A DNA stretch of 64,000 bases from assembly GCF_000424585.1 (NCBI RefSeq), contig NZ_KE384211.1, forward strand, positions 186,001 through 250,000. The letters run 5' to 3'. How positions within the stretch are numbered: position 1 is the first letter of the stretch; every line of letters begins with the position of its first letter. The position numbers and the translations under genes were made by a program. Below are positions 35,969-46,049 of this stretch, piece by piece. Under the pieces are notes generated by a model. That model ran no database searches and was not told the origin of the DNA. It saw only the letters and a program-made list of their open reading frames with translations. This DNA is from Butyrivibrio sp. MC2013 (GTDB lineage: Bacteria > Bacillota > Clostridia > Lachnospirales > Lachnospiraceae).

Positions 35969-37057
35969 TTATTCAAAACTCTCCGCTGTCCTTATAGTCT
36001 GGATGCTGCTGGCATAATCTGCAAATGAAGTCTTAAGGCTATCAATATCCATACCAAGAGCTTCCATGATCTCTTCGTTGATAGTCACAATGCCGTTATC
36101 AAAGGTCTTTACAGGAACTGCTCCGGGATCCTTGGAATTTAGAAGAATATCTGCAGCCATGTCAGCTGTCTCCTTGCCCAGGTTAGCATAATTTACGCCA
36201 AAGCCCAGGAAAGCACCGTTAAGAGCAAAGGAATCTGCTCCGCAGTAGTGAGGGATACCTGCATCTCTAAGGATCTCATAGATAGAGAGCTCAGCTGTCA
36301 TGATAGTATTATCAGTAGGTGTGAATATAGCTTCTACGCCTGCAGATACAAGAGCGTTAGCTGCAAGTGTCACTTCTTCTACATTGGTACCTGTCTGCTC
36401 CACTACCTCGATGCCCTTTCCTTCCAGGAATTCTTTGGCTTTCTTAATAGCTGTTGTAGAAGAATCCTGACCTGCATCATAGAGAAGGCCTACCTTGGAA
36501 ATATCAGGATCAGCAGCGATCATCATGTTCATGATGGAATCTGTATTAAGCATATCAGATGTACCTGTGATATTGGCACCGGGAGCATCCATGGATGCCG
36601 CCAGTCCTGTGCTGATAGGATCTGACACAGCGGAGAATACAACAGGAGTCTTTGACTCTTCTGTAGCTCCCTGCATAGCCATAGCTACAGGTGTAGCCAC
36701 GCCTATCATCAGGTCTACGTCATCAGCTTCAAAATTTGCCACTATCTGAGCCAGTACATTGGCGTCAGCATTGCAGTTATCGTATTTTACTGTGAAGGTC
36801 ACGCCCTTATCCTTACCGATAGCCTCCAGCTCACTCTCAATATTATCCACTATCTGATTAAGAGATGCATCATCTACGTAATTGCAGATGCCCACCTTAT
36901 ACTCCACTACCGCATCAGCGCCTGCATTATCTGCCGCAGCACCTTCTGCATTTGTGTTTCCTGCTGCACCTGACTGTCCGCATGCGCTAAGGCCTGCTGC
37001 TATACAAGTGCCCATAGTGATAGCTGCAATTTTCTTCATGATTGTTTTAGTCTTCAT
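35969..37057 (-). CDS. trpX: Tryptophan-type ABC transporter substrate-binding lipoprotein
   Basis: The 362-residue product has a lipoprotein signal (KIAAITMGTCIAAGLSAC), an Ala/Gly/Asn-rich linker, and an ABC_sub_bind domain (KVGICNYVDDASLNQIVDNI, DLMIGVATPVAMAMQG, PVVFSAVSDPISTGL). This family includes TrpX. A T-box with a UGG specifier lies directly upstream, which argues for tryptophan or a related compound as ligand. AAAGGAG precedes the start. Confidence 0.88.
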   Translation of the reverse strand: MKTKTIMKKIAAITMGTCIAAGLSACGQSGAAGNTNAEGAAADNAGADAVVEYKVGICNYVDDASLNQIVDNIESELEAIGKDKGVTFTVKYDNCNADANVLAQIVANFEADDVDLMIGVATPVAMAMQGATEESKTPVVFSAVSDPISTGLAASMDAPGANITGTSDMLNTDSIMNMMIAADPDISKVGLLYDAGQDSSTTAIKKAKEFLEGKGIEVVEQTGTNVEEVTLAANALVSAGVEAIFTPTDNTIMTAELSIYEILRDAGIPHYCGADSFALNGAFLGFGVNYANLGKETADMAADILLNSKDPGAVPVKTFDNGIVTINEEIMEALGMDIDSLKTSFADYASSIQTIRTAESFE

Positions 37058-37164
37058 TTTTTCTCTCCTTTTTTGACAATTACTAATGTGTAGGCTGATT
37101 CCAGGGACATTTTCAAATGAAAGACCTTAATCTGAACAGAGGAAAAGACTCTGAGTTCGGACCA

Positions 37165-37448
37165 TACAAAAAAATCTGTCCCTGCATATTAAAATGCCGG
37201 GACAGATAATATTCATCATCTGCGGTGCCACCCTGCTTGACGCCAACAGGCGCCCTCTTAACGCATACCTACATATGCTGACCTTTGATCACGGGGAGTC
37301 CAGCCCCGTCGCCCATACTCAGGATATATCCCTTTGTGTTTGCCCTTGGAAGTCCATTCGCCTATATGCTGCATATCGCACTCTCACCATCTGCGACTAG
37401 CTGGGATGCTCACATAGAGGTTACTCACTCTTCCGCTTCGGTTTATTA
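37165..37448 (-). ncRNA. T-box leader, tryptophan specific
   Basis: Read on the minus strand, the leader has the stem I GGTGAGAGTGCG-like motif, then GAA-TGG-A, where TGG is in the specifier position and encodes Trp. It ends with the T-box proper AGGGTGGCACCGCAG (about 37220-37234). The terminator stem atctgtccc/gggacagat (about 37173-37207) is followed by TTTTTTT. Uncharged tRNA-Trp would favour the antiterminator and raise expression of trpXYZ and the DJ-1 gene. Confidence 0.92.
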
Positions 37449-37454
37449 CAGTAA

Positions 37455-37483
37455 AGTATAAAAGGCCATACGCCATATGTCAA
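37455..37483 (-). promoter_or_regulatory. Promoter of the T-box/trpXYZ transcript
   Basis: TTGACA (37478-37483) and TATACT (37455-37460) on the minus strand are spaced by exactly 17 bases and stand just before the T-box stem I. This is one of the best promoter matches in the window. I saw nothing in 37484-37591. Confidence 0.8.
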
Positions 37484-37591
37484 TAGAAATTATTGTATTA
37501 TTATGTGCTGCTGCGGAAGTTATTTTCCTTGCTCGCTGCACTCCAAATGGCTTTTTACTAATTCTTGGATAAAGCATCCAAGATGCTATGT

Positions 37592-38347
37592 CTATAAAGA
37601 CATCTTGATAATATCTTTCAAGCCTTCAAGCATGCGTTTATCCGGGTCATTGAAATGCCCGCCGTCGTTCCACTTAAGAATATGCTTCTTGCCAGTTTGT
37701 TCAAGGAGTTCATCTATAGCGACAAGATTGTCTCCCACCTTCTGCATAGTCTTATTGGCAGTTCTGGGCTCTTTTCTTCCAAGACTCAGGTAATAACATC
37801 CGCTTTTTGGCATATGTATATTCAGATAATCCAAGAATCCCTGAAACCATACAGAAGGTGATACAGCTGCGCAGCCACTGAAGCACTCATCCTCACATGT
37901 AGCCCAAAGAGAGAAAAGGCCGGCCAGGGAGTAGCCTGCTATAATGACTGGGATGCTCAAACTTTTCAAAGACAAAAGGGGCTCTAATATATTCTCTCTT
38001 ATCTGATCAAGGGTATCAGATGCTCCATCTCCAAATTCTTCATTACCAAATACCGGAGGATTGTGCCAGGGAGAGAGCTCATGATTCCAATCACTGACCA
38101 GCAGGTACACGGCCATAATAGCGATATCATCATAAGCTGCTTCTAATGCATCATATTCCGCGTTCAGAGCTCCCTCATTCCATTCACCAACAGGGCGGAT
38201 AAGCAGGATATCTGCTTCGGAAGCAGCTTTTTTGAAGCCCTCATCATTCAACTCGCTTTGAATATCCTTGCTATCGCAGCTTGTGATGATACGCTCTTTC
38301 TTTTCCTTTATCTTAGAATAGATGATTGTCTTCAATTTTGCCCTCAT
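37592..38347 (-). CDS. Alpha/beta-hydrolase fold protein, esterase-like
   Basis: The 251-residue protein has no signal peptide. It contains the nucleophile elbow IIAGYSLAGLFSLW (GxSxxG, Ser near residue 142), CAAVSPSVWF after it, and a probable catalytic histidine in WNDGGHFNDP near the C-terminus. The pattern recalls esterase D/enterochelin-esterase-like enzymes. The substrate is unknown. It follows an unknown gene by 23 bases on the same strand, so the two may form an operon. Confidence 0.7.
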   Translation of the reverse strand: MRAKLKTIIYSKIKEKKERIITSCDSKDIQSELNDEGFKKAASEADILLIRPVGEWNEGALNAEYDALEAAYDDIAIMAVYLLVSDWNHELSPWHNPPVFGNEEFGDGASDTLDQIRENILEPLLSLKSLSIPVIIAGYSLAGLFSLWATCEDECFSGCAAVSPSVWFQGFLDYLNIHMPKSGCYYLSLGRKEPRTANKTMQKVGDNLVAIDELLEQTGKKHILKWNDGGHFNDPDKRMLEGLKDIIKMSL

Positions 38348-38370
38348 AACCTGTCTTGAGTTATTATCTG

Positions 38371-38877
38371 TTAAGCATCAATCTCTATCACGCAGCTAAG
38401 CCCCTTATATTTCTCGCCAAGCGCTAATATAGCATCCCTTGATAAAAGTTCATCAGGATGAATTTCATATGCAGGAATCAGAAGTGTCTTTAGGTAGCAG
38501 TTCTCAAGAAAACCGGTATAGATAGCCAAAGTATCCTTATCCGGGCTACCATGATAGACTATGGCTCCAAGCTTTCCCTTCAGTATGGAATATTTCCCCT
38601 GCATTATATGCTTTCGATGGAAGAATCTGAGAAAAGCTTCCATGTGTTCTTTATTCAAGGACCTGTGGCATGATAAGAGATTCGTTATCTTTTCCTCAGG
38701 ATGCTCAGAGCAGTATTCCACAATCTTCGCATCATCAAATACATCGTTCCCTATAGCCTGTATACGATCATTATCTGCGGTATTTATTAAAACAACTGCC
38801 AGTTCTTCGTTAACGCTTTTCTTTTTAAGATTGTAGAATCTTATCTGTCCATATTCTTCAATTTTGGATCTATCCAT
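38371..38877 (-). CDS. Hypothetical protein
   Basis: I do not recognise this 168-residue protein. It is soluble, mixed alpha/beta, with no signal peptide or cysteine cluster. The central stretch has EEKITNLLSCHRSLNKEHME and a later FLENCYLKTLLIPAYEIHPDE. The ribosome site is weak. It precedes the esterase-like gene by 23 bases. Confidence 0.6.
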   Translation of the reverse strand: MDRSKIEEYGQIRFYNLKKKSVNEELAVVLINTADNDRIQAIGNDVFDDAKIVEYCSEHPEEKITNLLSCHRSLNKEHMEAFLRFFHRKHIMQGKYSILKGKLGAIVYHGSPDKDTLAIYTGFLENCYLKTLLIPAYEIHPDELLSRDAILALGEKYKGLSCVIEIDA

Positions 38878-39063
38878 CTATCTCATTCCCTATAAATAAA
38901 GTTTTTTTCACAAAAATTGTTTGGTGCTTGAATGGTCATGATCTGCAAAGTTCAACCGATGCACATTCAAATCCTATATTAGCATATATGCTCGGGCTAT
39001 CCAATTATCATAGGATAGTTAAATGGGCCCTAATGTTTTATTTATAAAATCAATCAATACCCA
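38878..39063. other. Non-coding stretch upstream of the unknown gene
   Basis: AT-rich sequence with one weak stem (ctatcc/ggatag, about 38998-39019). It must hold the promoter for the hypothetical gene, but no convincing box pair stands out. Confidence 0.4.
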
Positions 39064-39109
39064 AAAAAGAAAAAATCCTTGTAGCCACCCAAATGAGCAA
39101 CTACAAGGA
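39064..39109 (-). terminator. Terminator of the GH2 gene
   Basis: tccttgtag (39076-39084) pairs with ctacaagga (39101-39109), with TTTTTTCTTTTTT following on the minus strand. It lies 100 bases after the GH2 stop. Confidence 0.7.
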
Positions 39110-39209
39110 AATATAATATAGCTTTTTATCCACCATAAGCTCATAAACGTAATACATATATAAGCATATGATCATTAGTAAATATGCTTATTCTGATATC
39201 ACGATATGA

Positions 39210-41036
39210 TCACTTATTCATCAGCTTCTTATAGAAATTCTGCAATACATAAAAAGCAGGCTTTTTATAGGTCTTGTCCTCATTTAATAGGCCCTTACGA
39301 TTATAGTATTTCTGGATATAGCTGGTACGTCTTGGGCATCTGAAATCATAGAGGATCCAGGGAGTCATGCCTTTTACAAAGGATACAGTCTCCAGGAGGC
39401 TGGTCTGCTTCTCATACACGTCTGCCTGGCACTCTTCGCAGCCCTTCTCATCGACCTTACCATGATAACCTGTAAGAGCATCTGCGCCAAACTCTGTGAT
39501 GATCACAGGCTTGTCAGGTGAGGAATTCTTCATGATGCCGGGAAGAAGGTTAAAGTCAGGTGTGTACCAGCCGCAGTACTCATTGATACCTATCAGATCC
39601 AGATGATCCGCAAGTCTGTCAGATATCCTGAGCTCCTGGGCATCCACAAGGCAAGCAGCTGATACCAGTCGAGTCTTATCTTCTCTATGCGCAGTAGCTG
39701 CAAGTCTGCTCATAAACTTCAGCCTCTCATCAGTATCTGCATTTTCGTTGCCAATAGACCAAACAATCACGCTGGCCCTGTTGTAATCTCTTCCTATCAG
39801 CTCCAGCAGCTGATTCTCCGCATCCTGATATGTTTCCTCACGTTCAAAGCGGATTGCCCAATATACAGGGATCTCTTCCCAGAGCATGATACCCATCTCA
39901 TCAGCCAGCTTCGCCATATTCTCATGATGAGGATAATGAGCTATCCTCATAAAGTTACACCCCAGCTCCTTTGCAAGCCTTATATTCTCTATTCTCTCAT
40001 CCTCAGTAAGTGCCTTGCCATTAACTACGCTCTCTTCGTGACAACTGATGCCTCTGAGGAATACAGACTTACCATTCAAGATAATATCAGTGCCTTCTAC
40101 CCGGATCTCTCTAAAGCCTACTCTGTCCCTTACTGTGTCAAGCTCTCTTCCTGCAGTATCAATATAAGTCAGCTCGCAGTCGTAGAGGCGGGGATTCTCA
40201 GTAGACCATAGCTCTATGTCGTTCTTCATCTCATCCCTTATGATAACAGCTTCTGCGCTGCCTTCATTTATATCCAGCTCCTTCTCAAGACCCAGATCAG
40301 CAATCTTTAAGACAAACTTTCCTTCTGCAGGATATGATAGCCTGGCGTTTACGCTGATCTTGTCAAAAGAGCCATCCCTGACAAGACCGATTCTGAAATC
40401 CTTGATATGAATACGAGGCACTTCAACAATCTCAATATCTCTGTAGATACCACCATAGTTAAACCAGTCGGTATTATCCATGGGTACCTGTGTAGGCTTT
40501 CTGGTGTCATCTACAGCTATGAGCAGTCTGTTGCTGCTCTTCTCATCGCCCTTAAACCTGACTATATCTGTGATATTAAAGAAAAAGGGTGTGGAACCGC
40601 CTCTATGCATACCAATGTACTCGCCATTTAAGAATACCCTGGTCACATAATTGGCCCCGCCAATTCTCAGGAACAGATCATTATCAGTCCTGTTCAGCAC
40701 AAACTCCTTAAAATAAACAAAAGTGCCTTCATAAAGCCTATATTCGGGACTGACCACGTTCCAGCACACAGGAAGCTTCATAGTCGGCCACTGCTCAAAG
40801 GAGAAATCCACAGGCAGACTAAAACCCTTGTCATCATAATAGCCTTCCTTAAACCATTTCTGCCTGATGCAGCTCTCGTACTGATCTACAGCATATTTCC
40901 AATCACCATTTAAAGATATGACCTCTCTCCCGCCCATGAAGATCATATCCTTATTTGTTGCCTGCTTACCCTCATACGGAGATGTGTGATCCTCCAGGTG
41001 GATATCCCATAAATATTCCTTTTCTACTTTTGACAT
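39210..41036 (-). CDS. Glycoside hydrolase family 2, beta-glucuronidase type
   Basis: The 608-residue enzyme has the GH2 layout: an N-terminal jelly-roll sugar-binding domain ([34 protein letters not shown]), an Ig-like domain, and a TIM barrel. The acid/base glutamate lies in [15 protein letters not shown] and the nucleophile in [18 protein letters not shown], as in UidA-type beta-glucuronidases. No signal peptide is present, so it acts in the cytoplasm on imported glycosides. I start it at the ATG at 41036, after GGAGGGG; an in-frame TTG 12 bases upstream overlaps that site. The neighbouring GH81 gene suggests polysaccharide use. Confidence 0.9.
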   Translation of the reverse strand: MSKVEKEYLWDIHLEDHTSPYEGKQATNKDMIFMGGREVISLNGDWKYAVDQYESCIRQKWFKEGYYDDKGFSLPVDFSFEQWPTMKLPVCWNVVSPEYRLYEGTFVYFKEFVLNRTDNDLFLRIGGANYVTRVFLNGEYIGMHRGGSTPFFFNITDIVRFKGDEKSSNRLLIAVDDTRKPTQVPMDNTDWFNYGGIYRDIEIVEVPRIHIKDFRIGLVRDGSFDKISVNARLSYPAEGKFVLKIADLGLEKELDINEGSAEAVIIRDEMKNDIELWSTENPRLYDCELTYIDTAGRELDTVRDRVGFREIRVEGTDIILNGKSVFLRGISCHEESVVNGKALTEDERIENIRLAKELGCNFMRIAHYPHHENMAKLADEMGIMLWEEIPVYWAIRFEREETYQDAENQLLELIGRDYNRASVIVWSIGNENADTDERLKFMSRLAATAHREDKTRLVSAACLVDAQELRISDRLADHLDLIGINEYCGWYTPDFNLLPGIMKNSSPDKPVIITEFGADALTGYHGKVDEKGCEECQADVYEKQTSLLETVSFVKGMTPWILYDFRCPRRTSYIQKYYNRKGLLNEDKTYKKPAFYVLQNFYKKLMNK

Positions 41037-41149
41037 TTGCCCCTCCAAAAATTTGATATCTGATCAAATATATCTGGGCTTTGAATGATAAAAGCTTCTT
41101 TGATTCAAAAGCCAGCTATAAATGATCAACTCTTTTTGCCTATAAAAAT
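41037..41149. other. Gap upstream of the GH2 gene
   Basis: The gap to the GH81 gene (41037-41369) contains a tttgatatctgatcaaa near-palindrome about 12 bases before the GH2 start, which could be an operator. No gene was found. The rest of the gap holds the palindrome described next. Confidence 0.35.
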
Positions 41150-41181
41150 ACGATACAATAAAAACGTTTTTATTGTATCGT
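41150..41181 (-). terminator. Perfect 32-base palindrome, likely GH81 terminator
   Basis: acgatacaataaaaac and gtttttattgtatcgt are exact complements with no loop bases between them. On the minus strand ATTTTTAT follows. It lies 190 bases after the GH81 stop, so the termination role is a guess. Confidence 0.5.
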
Positions 41182-41369
41182 GAATAGTGTAAGAATTATT
41201 TGATGTATTTTTATATAAATTTGCTAAATATAATATTCTAGTCCTGACAGTCCTAAAAAAATGACCCATATCATCAAAAGAAATGAGGCCTTTGCCAAGA
41301 ATATCCATTATCCATAGCAAAAGCCCCATTGCAATATTTATGATCAGTAATCAGTGATCGGAAAAAATC

Positions 41370-44300
41370 TTATCTTCCATAGATCTCAGCTTCCCAAAGA
41401 GAATAACCATAAGGAAGTGCTCTCTTTACGCCCTGCAGCTTAATATATCTGGCGTCAGTAGGGCTAAAGCTGATGCTGTCTATGCCGCCTTTCATCCCTG
41501 TCAGACTCTTAACTGTATTATAGTTTTGTCCATCAGTTGAAACCAGGATATCATAGCTCTCGCCATAGGCATCTTCCCAGTTAAGGACCATCCTGTCTAC
41601 GCTTACGACCTCTCCCAGATCAAAGAGAATCCAGGCATCATCTGAAAAGTTTGATGCCCACCTGCTCTTATCATCACCATCAAAGGCATTGGACACAGGT
41701 GTGTCCACATTCTCTTCACCTGATGCTGTAGCTTCAGTGATCTGAAGCTTTACAGATTCTGTGGTATCGCCGTTATTTGATCCGTTATGGTCGCCGTCTC
41801 CACCGTTATCGTTTCCATTATTGGCCCCGTTATCAGCTCCGGAGGCATTAGCATATACCTCCAGCTCCCAAAGGGAATAACCATAGCCTGTAGCTCTCCT
41901 GATACCCTGCATTTTTACATATCTGCAATTAACAGAGTTAAAAGATATTTCTTCACTTCCGCCCTTGCCATCATTTGTCTCATATACTTTCTGCCAGTTA
42001 TATGCATCATCGGAGACCTGTATCTCATATGCAGATGCATATGCAGCTTCCCAGTCCAGGATTACTTTATTTATATACTTCTTGCTGCCAAGGTCTATGT
42101 ATATCCATTCGTCATCGTTAAAAGCTGATGACCAGCGAGTGCCCATATTACCATCTACAGCCTTGTCTGCTGACACACCATCATTTTCAGCTGATGAAGC
42201 GTATGCCTTTATGCCGTTTACCGGTCCGGGTTCAGGAAGCTCAGAAGTATCAGTCAGATCTATTTCAAAATTCCTATCCTTAAATACTTCAAAGCTTACC
42301 AAAGATTTGGCTGCTACTCTCGCCTTTCCAATATAATTTCCATTTACTTTAAATGTGACTGTTTTTGTACTATTGCAAGGGTTCCAAACTTCTGCAGTAT
42401 ATTTTCCGTTTTTCTTATATACTGTTGCAGCAAGATCACCTGTTGCAATAATATCCGTGGTCTTTAACCCCAGCTCCTTCATAGCATTTAAGAATAGATA
42501 GGTATTTGCTGTGTCTGTCTTTTGCACTTCGCTGTCGTGTGCTTTGAACAGGTCCAGTGCTCTATCCGGATCAGTCTGAGACAGGAAAGGCCATGTGATA
42601 TGCTGCCAGCCTCTATCCTGATGAGCATATTCTCTTATTATTTTATCAATCTCAGCCTGACTCTTTCCTTCATTTCTTGCTGCTAATGCGGCTTTATTTA
42701 TAGCCATATCAGTATCAGCTTCAAGGCCCTTGTAGATCTCAGCACATTTCTCTTGATCCATGCCATAATAGGTCAGGTACTCAGATATAGGCAGCCACTG
42801 GATTCCATATACGTACAAGGGCTGTCCGCCAAAGAATGTGCCATAGAAATTGATACTTCCATATACCTGTCCTACAACTTCATAAGGCCAGTCATTTATC
42901 CAGTTATCCTTATCATAATCAAACCAGTACTGCTTTACAGCTTCCATCTCCGTAGTAAAGCCAAAAGCTCCTGCATCTCTGTAGCTGTCATTCTCTGTGA
43001 GCACACCCCATAGGTACATGCTGACCCAGCTAAAGAGGGACTCAGATGCTGATTCCTGATTATTTCCGGAATCGTTATCAGCATAGCCGCCGGCCCAGGA
43101 ATGGCCCTCATAGAGATCATAGGCCCTGAAACGGCAATACTCGCTGTCCGAGTCAGAGGGATTGGCATAATCTCTGATGAGCAGCTCTATCATATCCTTG
43201 TAGTCGTTATAGAATTCCTCATCATAGCTTGCAAGCACTGTTGCCGCGAACATGAAATAGCCATAGGTAAAATGATGGTCACAGATCGCAGAATTGGCTC
43301 CAAACTCGCTGTTCTTATAAAAGAGTGTTCCCCAGTTCTCATTATAGATAAAGTAGCTGACATCACCAGGGCCATCATATGTAAACCAGTTGACCAGGAT
43401 CTTTTTGATCCTCTGAAGAAATACATCTCTTAGCCCTGAATCCCCAAGCTGATCCGCCATAAGCACGCCCATTCCAAGGGGATGGAGATTTTTGCCCTCC
43501 CAGTATGCATCAGCTGCGGGAGTGAGATTCTTTGTAGCATCTTCAAGAAGTCCCAGATATGAACGCAATTGTTCTTTGTCAAAACCTTCATTTTCAGGCA
43601 TTGCAAATATAGGAAGGAGTCCCGCAAATGTAGCTGATGTCTGGAACTGATTGGCAGTTATCGCCTTCATATCTCCTCTGACAGAGCTATAGCTTGTAAA
43701 AGCTCCGTTGTCATCTATGGAATGTTTCCACTGGTGAGGAAGCATGCATTGGATCGTCTCGTTAGAAAATCCCCCGCGCTTCAAGGCTGTAGTAACCTTA
43801 TAGAAGGTTTTGACTTCTGCAAGGTTCTCATCGTAATCATATGTCACGCTTGTATCCACAGGAAATGCATAGCCATGGTTATAGAAGGTATCTATTTGAT
43901 CCTTGCTGCCCATGGTAGCTATGGACATATATCCGTAGGCTTCAGGGAAAGTGATCTTTATATAATTTCCTGTCTTTGCAAAAACTGTACCCTGAGGAAC
44001 TGTAAGACAGTAATTGTTTTCACTTGTCTTTGTTTTATTCTTATTATCATCGTCTACTATCTTTAAACCAATGTGGTCTGTTGTAATAGTATCCTGATCT
44101 TTGGTCAAAATACTATTTCCCCCGCCGTTATATATTTCTTCAAGCGCAGGGGCAGAGATATAGACAGTCCTGGTGCTGCCATATTCCGTAAAAATATAAG
44201 GCGAGCCTTTTACAAAGGTCGCTTTCATGGCCTCGTGGTCATCATCAAATAAGCCAAGAGTCACCGAATAATCGCTGTAATCAAGGACTTTGTCATAGGA

Positions 44301-45644
44301 TGATGCGCTATCCATGTTTTCAGGAATGACTAACAGATCCACCTTGTTTTCCGTGACTACTGACACATTCACATCAGTAGGCCCCATATCGGGGAGCCAT
44401 CCTTCGCTAAGGGTAATAACTGATAGACCCTGGGCAGTAAACCTGGTCTTAAAAGGCATGGTGCTCATGGGATTGCCAAAGCGCTTGATCAGCGAAGACT
44501 GCCACCAGTCATTACTGGCTATTGGCGCTTTCAGACTATCATCAATATAAACAGGGAGCTTAGCCTGCTCAAGATAGATATCGTTACTGATAAGGTTTCC
44601 CTTTTTATAGTTTTCTATATGAGACTGGGGAAGCTCAGGGATATCATACGTCGGTCTTGGATCAGTATTTTTGTATTCATATGCCTTAATCTCTTTTAAT
44701 GAGAAGCCGCTTCCGGACTCCACTCTGGTATATCCATAGATCCTGAGATATCTGGCTGTGCCGTATAGAGGGATATTTGCAGTCTCAGATGCGTATCCCC
44801 TTGTTTGCCTATAAACGGTAGTATAATTATTGCCATCTGTAGACAGCTGGATATCATAGATCTTGCCTGCATCGGATTCCCAATCCAGGATCACACGGCC
44901 AAGGGTGTAATTTCTTCCAAGGTCCACGGTTATCCACTGCTTGTCGCTTTCTCCGGATGTCCAGTGTGTATTATCCTGTCCATCTACAGCATTCTTGCCA
45001 AGTACAGATGTCTGGTCCAGCACGCCGCCATTGTACATCCACCAGGCATCCCTCAAGGATGACACAGTCACATTTTTATTAAGTGCAATATTTGTACCAT
45101 AGTCAGCCGGCCTCTTTGTCAGACCATCCAGACCCATTATCTCAAATTCATAAAGGGAATATCCGTAAGCAGGCAGCTGCTTTTCATTCATATTTAATCG
45201 CAGATACCTTGCAGAAATATTGATAGACAGTTTTTCATTTCCGCCACTAGATGATGAAGTACTGTATACTTCCGACCAGTTCGACATATCATTGGAAGCC
45301 TGGATATCATAGGCTTTTGCAAAAGCGCCTTCCCAGTATAGGTTTACGCCTTTGATAGATGTGACCCTCCCCAGGTCAACACAGATCCACTCAGACTTAT
45401 TGTCCCAGGAGCTCTCCCACCTGGTGTTAGTAGATCCGTCCACTGCATAGGACGGGTCACTGTCTGCTGCAGATGAACTGGCATATACCATTCTCCCCAC
45501 AGATACTGCATATGGCTCATCTTCTGCTGCATAAGCCTCCCGCGATCCTATTCCGGCCCCTGCAGTCATAGCTAGTGTTGTTGCAATTGCGAGTAAACCT
45601 GACATAAGCCGTTTGGTCAGGTGCCTCTTCTTAGCTTTGTACAT
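41370..45644 (-). CDS. Secreted GH81 endo-beta-1,3-glucanase with four discoidin modules
   Basis: From the ATG at 45644 (AAGGAGG upstream) the protein has 1424 residues and a signal peptide (basic start, then LMSGLLAIATTLAMTAGAGI). Two F5/8 type C (CBM32-like) modules follow at about 45-170 and 190-325 (AVDGSTNTRWESSWD, WICVDLGRVTSIKGV). The GH81 core spans about 360-1040 with IASNDWWQSSLIKRFGNPMS, WGTLFYKNSEFGANSAICDH and the catalytic-region stretch GNNQESASESLFSW. Two more discoidin modules (about 1150-1270 and 1320-1424) are separated by a Gly/Asn/Asp-rich linker. It should hydrolyse laminarin-like beta-1,3-glucans outside the cell. No LPXTG anchor or S-layer domain is visible. Confidence 0.93.
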   Translation of the reverse strand: MYKAKKRHLTKRLMSGLLAIATTLAMTAGAGIGSREAYAAEDEPYAVSVGRMVYASSSAADSDPSYAVDGSTNTRWESSWDNKSEWICVDLGRVTSIKGVNLYWEGAFAKAYDIQASNDMSNWSEVYSTSSSSGGNEKLSINISARYLRLNMNEKQLPAYGYSLYEFEIMGLDGLTKRPADYGTNIALNKNVTVSSLRDAWWMYNGGVLDQTSVLGKNAVDGQDNTHWTSGESDKQWITVDLGRNYTLGRVILDWESDAGKIYDIQLSTDGNNYTTVYRQTRGYASETANIPLYGTARYLRIYGYTRVESGSGFSLKEIKAYEYKNTDPRPTYDIPELPQSHIENYKKGNLISNDIYLEQAKLPVYIDDSLKAPIASNDWWQSSLIKRFGNPMSTMPFKTRFTAQGLSVITLSEGWLPDMGPTDVNVSVVTENKVDLLVIPENMDSASSYDKVLDYSDYSVTLGLFDDDHEAMKATFVKGSPYIFTEYGSTRTVYISAPALEEIYNGGGNSILTKDQDTITTDHIGLKIVDDDNKNKTKTSENNYCLTVPQGTVFAKTGNYIKITFPEAYGYMSIATMGSKDQIDTFYNHGYAFPVDTSVTYDYDENLAEVKTFYKVTTALKRGGFSNETIQCMLPHQWKHSIDDNGAFTSYSSVRGDMKAITANQFQTSATFAGLLPIFAMPENEGFDKEQLRSYLGLLEDATKNLTPAADAYWEGKNLHPLGMGVLMADQLGDSGLRDVFLQRIKKILVNWFTYDGPGDVSYFIYNENWGTLFYKNSEFGANSAICDHHFTYGYFMFAATVLASYDEEFYNDYKDMIELLIRDYANPSDSDSEYCRFRAYDLYEGHSWAGGYADNDSGNNQESASESLFSWVSMYLWGVLTENDSYRDAGAFGFTTEMEAVKQYWFDYDKDNWINDWPYEVVGQVYGSINFYGTFFGGQPLYVYGIQWLPISEYLTYYGMDQEKCAEIYKGLEADTDMAINKAALAARNEGKSQAEIDKIIREYAHQDRGWQHITWPFLSQTDPDRALDLFKAHDSEVQKTDTANTYLFLNAMKELGLKTTDIIATGDLAATVYKKNGKYTAEVWNPCNSTKTVTFKVNGNYIGKARVAAKSLVSFEVFKDRNFEIDLTDTSELPEPGPVNGIKAYASSAENDGVSADKAVDGNMGTRWSSAFNDDEWIYIDLGSKKYINKVILDWEAAYASAYEIQVSDDAYNWQKVYETNDGKGGSEEISFNSVNCRYVKMQGIRRATGYGYSLWELEVYANASGADNGANNGNDNGGDGDHNGSNNGDTTESVKLQITEATASGEENVDTPVSNAFDGDDKSRWASNFSDDAWILFDLGEVVSVDRMVLNWEDAYGESYDILVSTDGQNYNTVKSLTGMKGGIDSISFSPTDARYIKLQGVKRALPYGYSLWEAEIYGR

Positions 45645-45811
45645 CTTTTTCCTCCTTCTCATAACCGTGCAGTTACCCATCCTGCACAACCCCCACGTGG
45701 ATTTAATATCCCATAATGATTTTAGGCTTTGAAATAGGCATGAAAAAGAAGACAATCATACAATTAAGAGTATTATTTTACACATCAAAAAGGATGCCTG
45801 AAATAGGCACC

Positions 45812-45980
45812 CTATATTTCATCTATCCCATACTTTGTCAGATCAACTTTGCCATCAATTAAAAGCTTTTTTACCAGGCTTCACACGAATCAGTTGCCAG
45901 TTTTCATCATGAAAAGGAGCCCCCTGATAGGTATCAGCAAATGATAAGCCGTATGATAATGCCTCTTCACGTGTTCTCAT
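45812..45980 (-). pseudogene. Remnant of an MmcQ/YjbR-family gene
   Basis: The frame from the ATG at 45980 encodes 41 residues (stop at 45855), beginning MRTREEALSYGLSFADTYQG and continuing APFHDENWQLIRVK. This matches what I know of the N-terminus of MmcQ/YjbR proteins, which are normally 100 or more residues. After the break, a second frame reads LLIDGKVDLTKYGIDEI to a stop at 45812, which looks like the tail of another gene. Deletion or recombination has removed the middle. It follows the ATPase remnant by 3 bases. Confidence 0.55.
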
Positions 45981-45983
45981 AAA

Positions 45984-46040
45984 TCACCCCAGAATTAATA
46001 CATTCTTGGATAAATAATCTTTTCGCTCAATAAACTTCAT
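45984..46040 (-). pseudogene. 5' remnant of a DUF4143-type ATPase gene
   Basis: The 18-codon frame MKFIERKDYLSKNVLILG resembles the first residues of AAA proteins of the ATPase/DUF4143 class, which open with a similar RxxYL motif before the Walker A. The rest of such a gene is absent. A good promoter sits just upstream. The call rests on a short match and context. Confidence 0.35.
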
Positions 46041-46049
46041 GTGTCGCCC

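Noticed and set aside
41126-41329. Minus-strand frame of 67 codons between the GH81 and GH2 genes
   Set aside because: It runs through the 32-base palindrome, has no ribosome site and no family features.
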